From: Rotaria socialis
Lineage: Eukaryota; Rotifera; Eurotatoria; Philodinida; Philodinidae
DNA length: 64,000 bases
Assembly (NCBI GenBank): GCA_905331475.1
Contig: CAJNYU010002165.1
Span: forward strand, 98,476-162,475
Direction of reading: 5' to 3'
Under the pieces are notes generated by a model. That model did no database searches. It worked only from the letters and a program-made list of their open reading frames with translations, and was not told where the DNA came from. Made by a program: the position numbers and the translations under genes. Positions 60,760 through 64,000 of the stretch are shown here, in pieces (position 1 is the stretch's first letter; each line of letters starts with the position of its first letter).

Positions 60760-61574
60760 TACAATGTGATTAACTTTTATTAAAAATTTTGAACATTTTT
60801 GTACTGCATGATATAATCGGAGAAATGTGAAAAATTTTCTTTTTCAAAAATATACGTAGATAAAGTTTAAAAAAAGACGTCAGATTGATATGTTCGATGC
60901 ATCAAAATTTCATTTTTTTTAAAACTGTGATCGATGAATGAATGATAGTATGTTTATCATTAGAGTTGATCAAGTGAAGTTAAACTTTGACTGTCAAAGT
61001 CGACTCGACGAACACTGTTTTGGTGTCGACAAATAGTGATAAATAGAATTATGACTTTATCTTCATTTTTAATGGCTTTATAAATCACTTGAGCGATTAT
61101 ACACTATAAAACTCTTAATAACTATTAAAATTGAGAGATAATGAAAGTCAACCTTTCCGAGACAAATGGGTGAATTTTAGAAGTATTTTTATTAGGAATC
61201 ATGATAAATTATTTTTAGTACATATGGAAGAAGTTTCAGTTAGTGTAACGCGAACAAATTGATCGTCTTCAAAGTTCATTAGAACTCGATGACGTATTCT
61301 CTTCGTGTTTTTCAGTTTACTATTATAATCATTGAGAGTATAAGCCACAACAAATTCTAATTAAATCTTTCCTTTCAAAAATCACAATGAATTTTGTTCG
61401 AGAAAAGATTGTTGAACGCTGATGAATATGAGAGATATTAGCATAAACTTTTTATTGAATAAAAACAGTAAAAAAAGATAGCTTTGTTTTCCATAAGTAT
61501 ATATAGAACAATCTATGATATACGCATATGTAATAGATAAAAGCGCACGTTTGCTGTCTGGAAACATATATAGT
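60760..61574. other. Convergent intergenic region
   Basis: 815 bp between convergent genes; contains a small perfect hairpin CTTTGA-CTG-TCAAAG near 60985. Nothing else recognised. Confidence 0.45.
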
Positions 61575-63522
61575 TTAAAATCTTGTCATATTGTTAGCTC
61601 GATTTGGTAACATTTCAGATTCTATTTTTTCTTCGTCATCCATATCTAGATTCGTGTCCGTAATATTAGTTGGATATTCTAATGTTGTAAATGTATAATT
61701 TGGAGATATTTTAGTCGAAGATTTTCGTGATAATTTGCCTGAATTGACTGCCGATGAATTATTATTAACATCACGATTTGACGCTCTTCGAATACTACTA
61801 TCATTAATAGTGGTTTCTATCACATTTACGTCTGCTTGTGTAGAATTACTCAAATTTTCAGGAACTTTAACATTAGATGATTTTTGTGCATCAAATTTAC
61901 GTACATATAGTAAAAATAAAATAGGTGATGTTAAAAAAGTTAAAATTGTAGCCATCAAAACAAATATGGCAAATAGTTTCGGTGAAAGTACACCGAGTTC
62001 AACACCAATATTTAAAACAACCAATTGTACAATACCACGTGTATTCATAAGTACACCAATAGAAAGACAATAGAACCAAGATTTTTTCGAACATAGTTTT
62101 GATACAAGTGCGACAGGAATTATTTTAGCTGCGGATGCTAAAATTATAAGTACAATTAGTGTCCACCATGCTGTACCAGTATTCATTAAATTTAAGTGAG
62201 TATGAAGACCACTGTTTGTAAAGTACAGACTAAAATCGATGAATAATTGATTTCTTTTTAAAAAGAATACCATGTAGAATATAAAAGACTTACGGTAGGA
62301 AAAATTCTACAATAATTAGTTGTATTCGTAAGCCTAAAAACTCCACCAAGCTTCCTTTACGTGGTATACATAATCCAGCGACGAAAGCACCAAAAAAAGC
62401 ATGTATACCTATGCAAATGAAACTATAGGATAAAAATAATATTCAAATTTTCATAAATCTAATTCTTCGACTACATAAAACACTATTGATGAGTGTTATC
62501 TGGGATCTAGTTGATACATAGGGTGTATTGGATTCTTACCCATCACTTCAGTTGTAAATGATGCAACAAGAAGTAATAAAAAACAAACAACAACCAGATA
62601 AATATTGGTATCGTTGTCTCGACGAAGATAATAGCCATGAAAGCAAGTTAAAATCGGTCGAACAATAAAAATCATAATAGCAATAAAGCCAAATGTTAAT
62701 AATAACGTATAGAGACCTTGTAATGCGGAACCTCCCAATGAAAAAGCACTGGCTATAGCTAAGATAACCCAAACGACAATATCTTCAACTGCTGCTAATG
62801 AAATAGTTTGAACACCAATCGGCTTATTCAATAAACCCATTGTATTGAGTAATGTTGCAAGAACAGGAAAAGCAGAAAATCCGAAACCAGAACCTATTCA
62901 GTATATAATCTGCGAAATATCATAAGCACCTATTTTTACTTACCAATAAATAGAATGAAGGCTGCTTTACTTGTTGGCAAGTTGTCATTCAAATCATAGA
63001 GCCAAAGAGATACTGCACAACCAATGCCCACTAAACATGTGTGCAAAAAGTTTCTTTTGTTCTCTTTACTTGAAATCACATCCATATTTGAGAACTTACC
63101 TGGAACTACAACGCTAGCAAAAGCGACAGGTATTGTGATTTTCCAACTTTTTTTTATCTGATGCAAATCAAGTTCAAGTCCTAAGAAGAACATGAAAAAT
63201 ATTAAACCCAAATTGGCAATCAGTGAAAATATAGCAAGGCTTGATTCTGGCCATATGGCATTTTTCCAAGCTGGAATACTTCCTATACAACATGTAAAAA
63301 GAATGTTTGCCATTTGAAATAGAAGAACTAGCGTCACTTTATTTTCTTACCAAGAAGAGACGGGCCAAAAATAATACCAGCAATAATTTGACCAATGACT
63401 TGTGGTTGTCGAATAAATGAAAGTAATTTAGCAAGAATTTTAGATACCACTAATGAAATGAAGACTTGCATAAGAAATGTTGCTAAAGGAATCCCACGTG
63501 GATCATCGAATAATACAACCAT
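61575..63522 (-). CDS. CPA2 cation/H+ antiporter, CHX/KHA1 type
   Basis: Six exons (63522-63351, 63282-63100, 63030-62944, 62893-62540, 62408-62294, 62229-61575) encode 521 aa. The Na+/H+ exchanger domain (PF00999) spans residues ~10-405 with about a dozen membrane segments, followed by a polar Ser/Asn-rich cytoplasmic tail. Diagnostic stretches are RQPQVIGQIIAGIIFGPSLLG near the N-terminus, FFMFFLGLELD, SGFGFSAFPVLATLL, the membrane acidic pair Glu184-Asp185 (AAVEDIVVW), IHAFFGAFVAGLCIP and LMNTRGIVQLVVLNIG. The last is a hallmark of plant CHX and fungal KHA1 K+/H+ antiporters and differs from animal SLC9A/SLC9B. Plant and fungal members act in endomembrane K+ and pH balance. The start is the first ATG of the open frame; upstream in-frame codons are not ATG. 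An earlier acceptor for exon 5 would give a stop, so 62408 was chosen. Confidence 0.88.
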
Positions 63523-64000
63523 TTTCAATTTTAGATTCGACTCTCTCAATCAAATTGTTTCGATCAGTATTGCTTTACTAAATGAAAACAAGTTTCTTAT
63601 GGTGGCGGCATGAAATAGTGAGGACAAAATTTTATTAGGATGCGCATAAACGAACAAATTTGTAATTTATATACTACTCAGGTATACAGGTAAGTGTTGT
63701 ATCGTTGTACTTTATTTAAAAACATTATTCATAATGTAAAAACTAATGAAAACGCATTGTAATGTGACTATCATGCGCCGATAATGTAGTCAATTTTTCT
63801 GGTGATTGTTTGAATAGCGCAGGGAGAACTCAGGCGCATCGAAATCATTTTTTCCGGTTCGATATGCTAAATTTAAAACATAAATAAATGAGGAAACATC
63901 GGATTCGTATCCGATTGTTATGTGTACTGCAAAAACTGAGTCGATTTATATATGTTTTGAATAATTCTGAGAAAAAAATTTTTTTTTTGAAAAAATCCCT
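63523..64000. other. Upstream region of the antiporter gene
   Basis: 478 bp to the window edge; holds the promoter of the antiporter. No exon recognised. Confidence 0.45.

Noticed and set aside
62409..62426. Earlier acceptor (cctatag) for antiporter exon 5
   Set aside because: Its use gives an immediate TAG. The acceptor at gcatag, just before 62408, gives the conserved IHAFFGAFVAG.
1..64000. Prokaryotic-style features such as CRISPR arrays, Shine-Dalgarno sites or phage genes
   Set aside because: None seen; the window is intron-rich eukaryotic DNA.

Overview
The window is animal nuclear DNA: AT-rich, with genes split by many short introns (mostly 45-75 bp, GT-AG) and orthologues of animal proteins throughout. 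The compact introns, several small non-autonomous transposons, two genes that look non-metazoan (a DUF3253 protein and a CHX/KHA1-type cation/H+ antiporter) and many splice acceptors placed directly before start codons (spliced-leader style) suggest a bdelloid rotifer such as Rotaria. That assignment is an inference.

Layout. 0-6 kb: a ~2 kb fold-back element with long inverted arms and TA flanks, then an orphan exon-like block. 6-10 kb: CTNNBL1 (splicing-associated armadillo protein, minus) divergent from MICOS10 (mitochondrial cristae junction subunit, plus). 10-14.6 kb: gene-poor, with a small hAT-like MITE and a tRNA-Lys(TTT). 14.6-27 kb: a TRIM2/TRIM3-type RING/B-box/filamin/NHL ubiquitin ligase, an ORP3/6/7-type oxysterol-binding protein, and an acidic protein of unknown function, all on plus. 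27-33 kb: a 900-bp element with long terminal inverted repeats, then a gene-poor stretch. 33.4-39.6 kb: a myristoylated neuronal-calcium-sensor protein, a 59-aa secreted peptide, and two small inverted-repeat elements, one carrying a 32-bp minisatellite.

39.6-49 kb: an ARL13B-like ciliary GTPase with a very long, internally duplicated acidic tail interrupted by a stop codon or a 42-nt intron, a MORN2-like protein, and CCT3 (chaperonin subunit gamma). 49-54 kb, minus: the DUF3253 gene lies 37 bp behind MPPE1 (GPI-anchor remodelling phosphoesterase), arranged like an operon, followed by a THEM4-like acyl-CoA thioesterase. 54.6-64 kb: two tandem AADAC-like esterases with identical intron phases, SAP18 divergent from a 70-aa protein ending in a CAAX box, and the CHX/KHA1-type antiporter.

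Most genes are unrelated housekeeping genes, so the window is not one pathway. Loose themes are lipid handling (ORP, THEM4, AADAC pair, MPPE1), nuclear RNA processing (CTNNBL1, SAP18) and ciliary function (ARL13B-like, possibly MORN2). All exon boundaries were read by hand from splice signals, reading-frame continuity and remembered family sequences; no alignment or transcript data were available.
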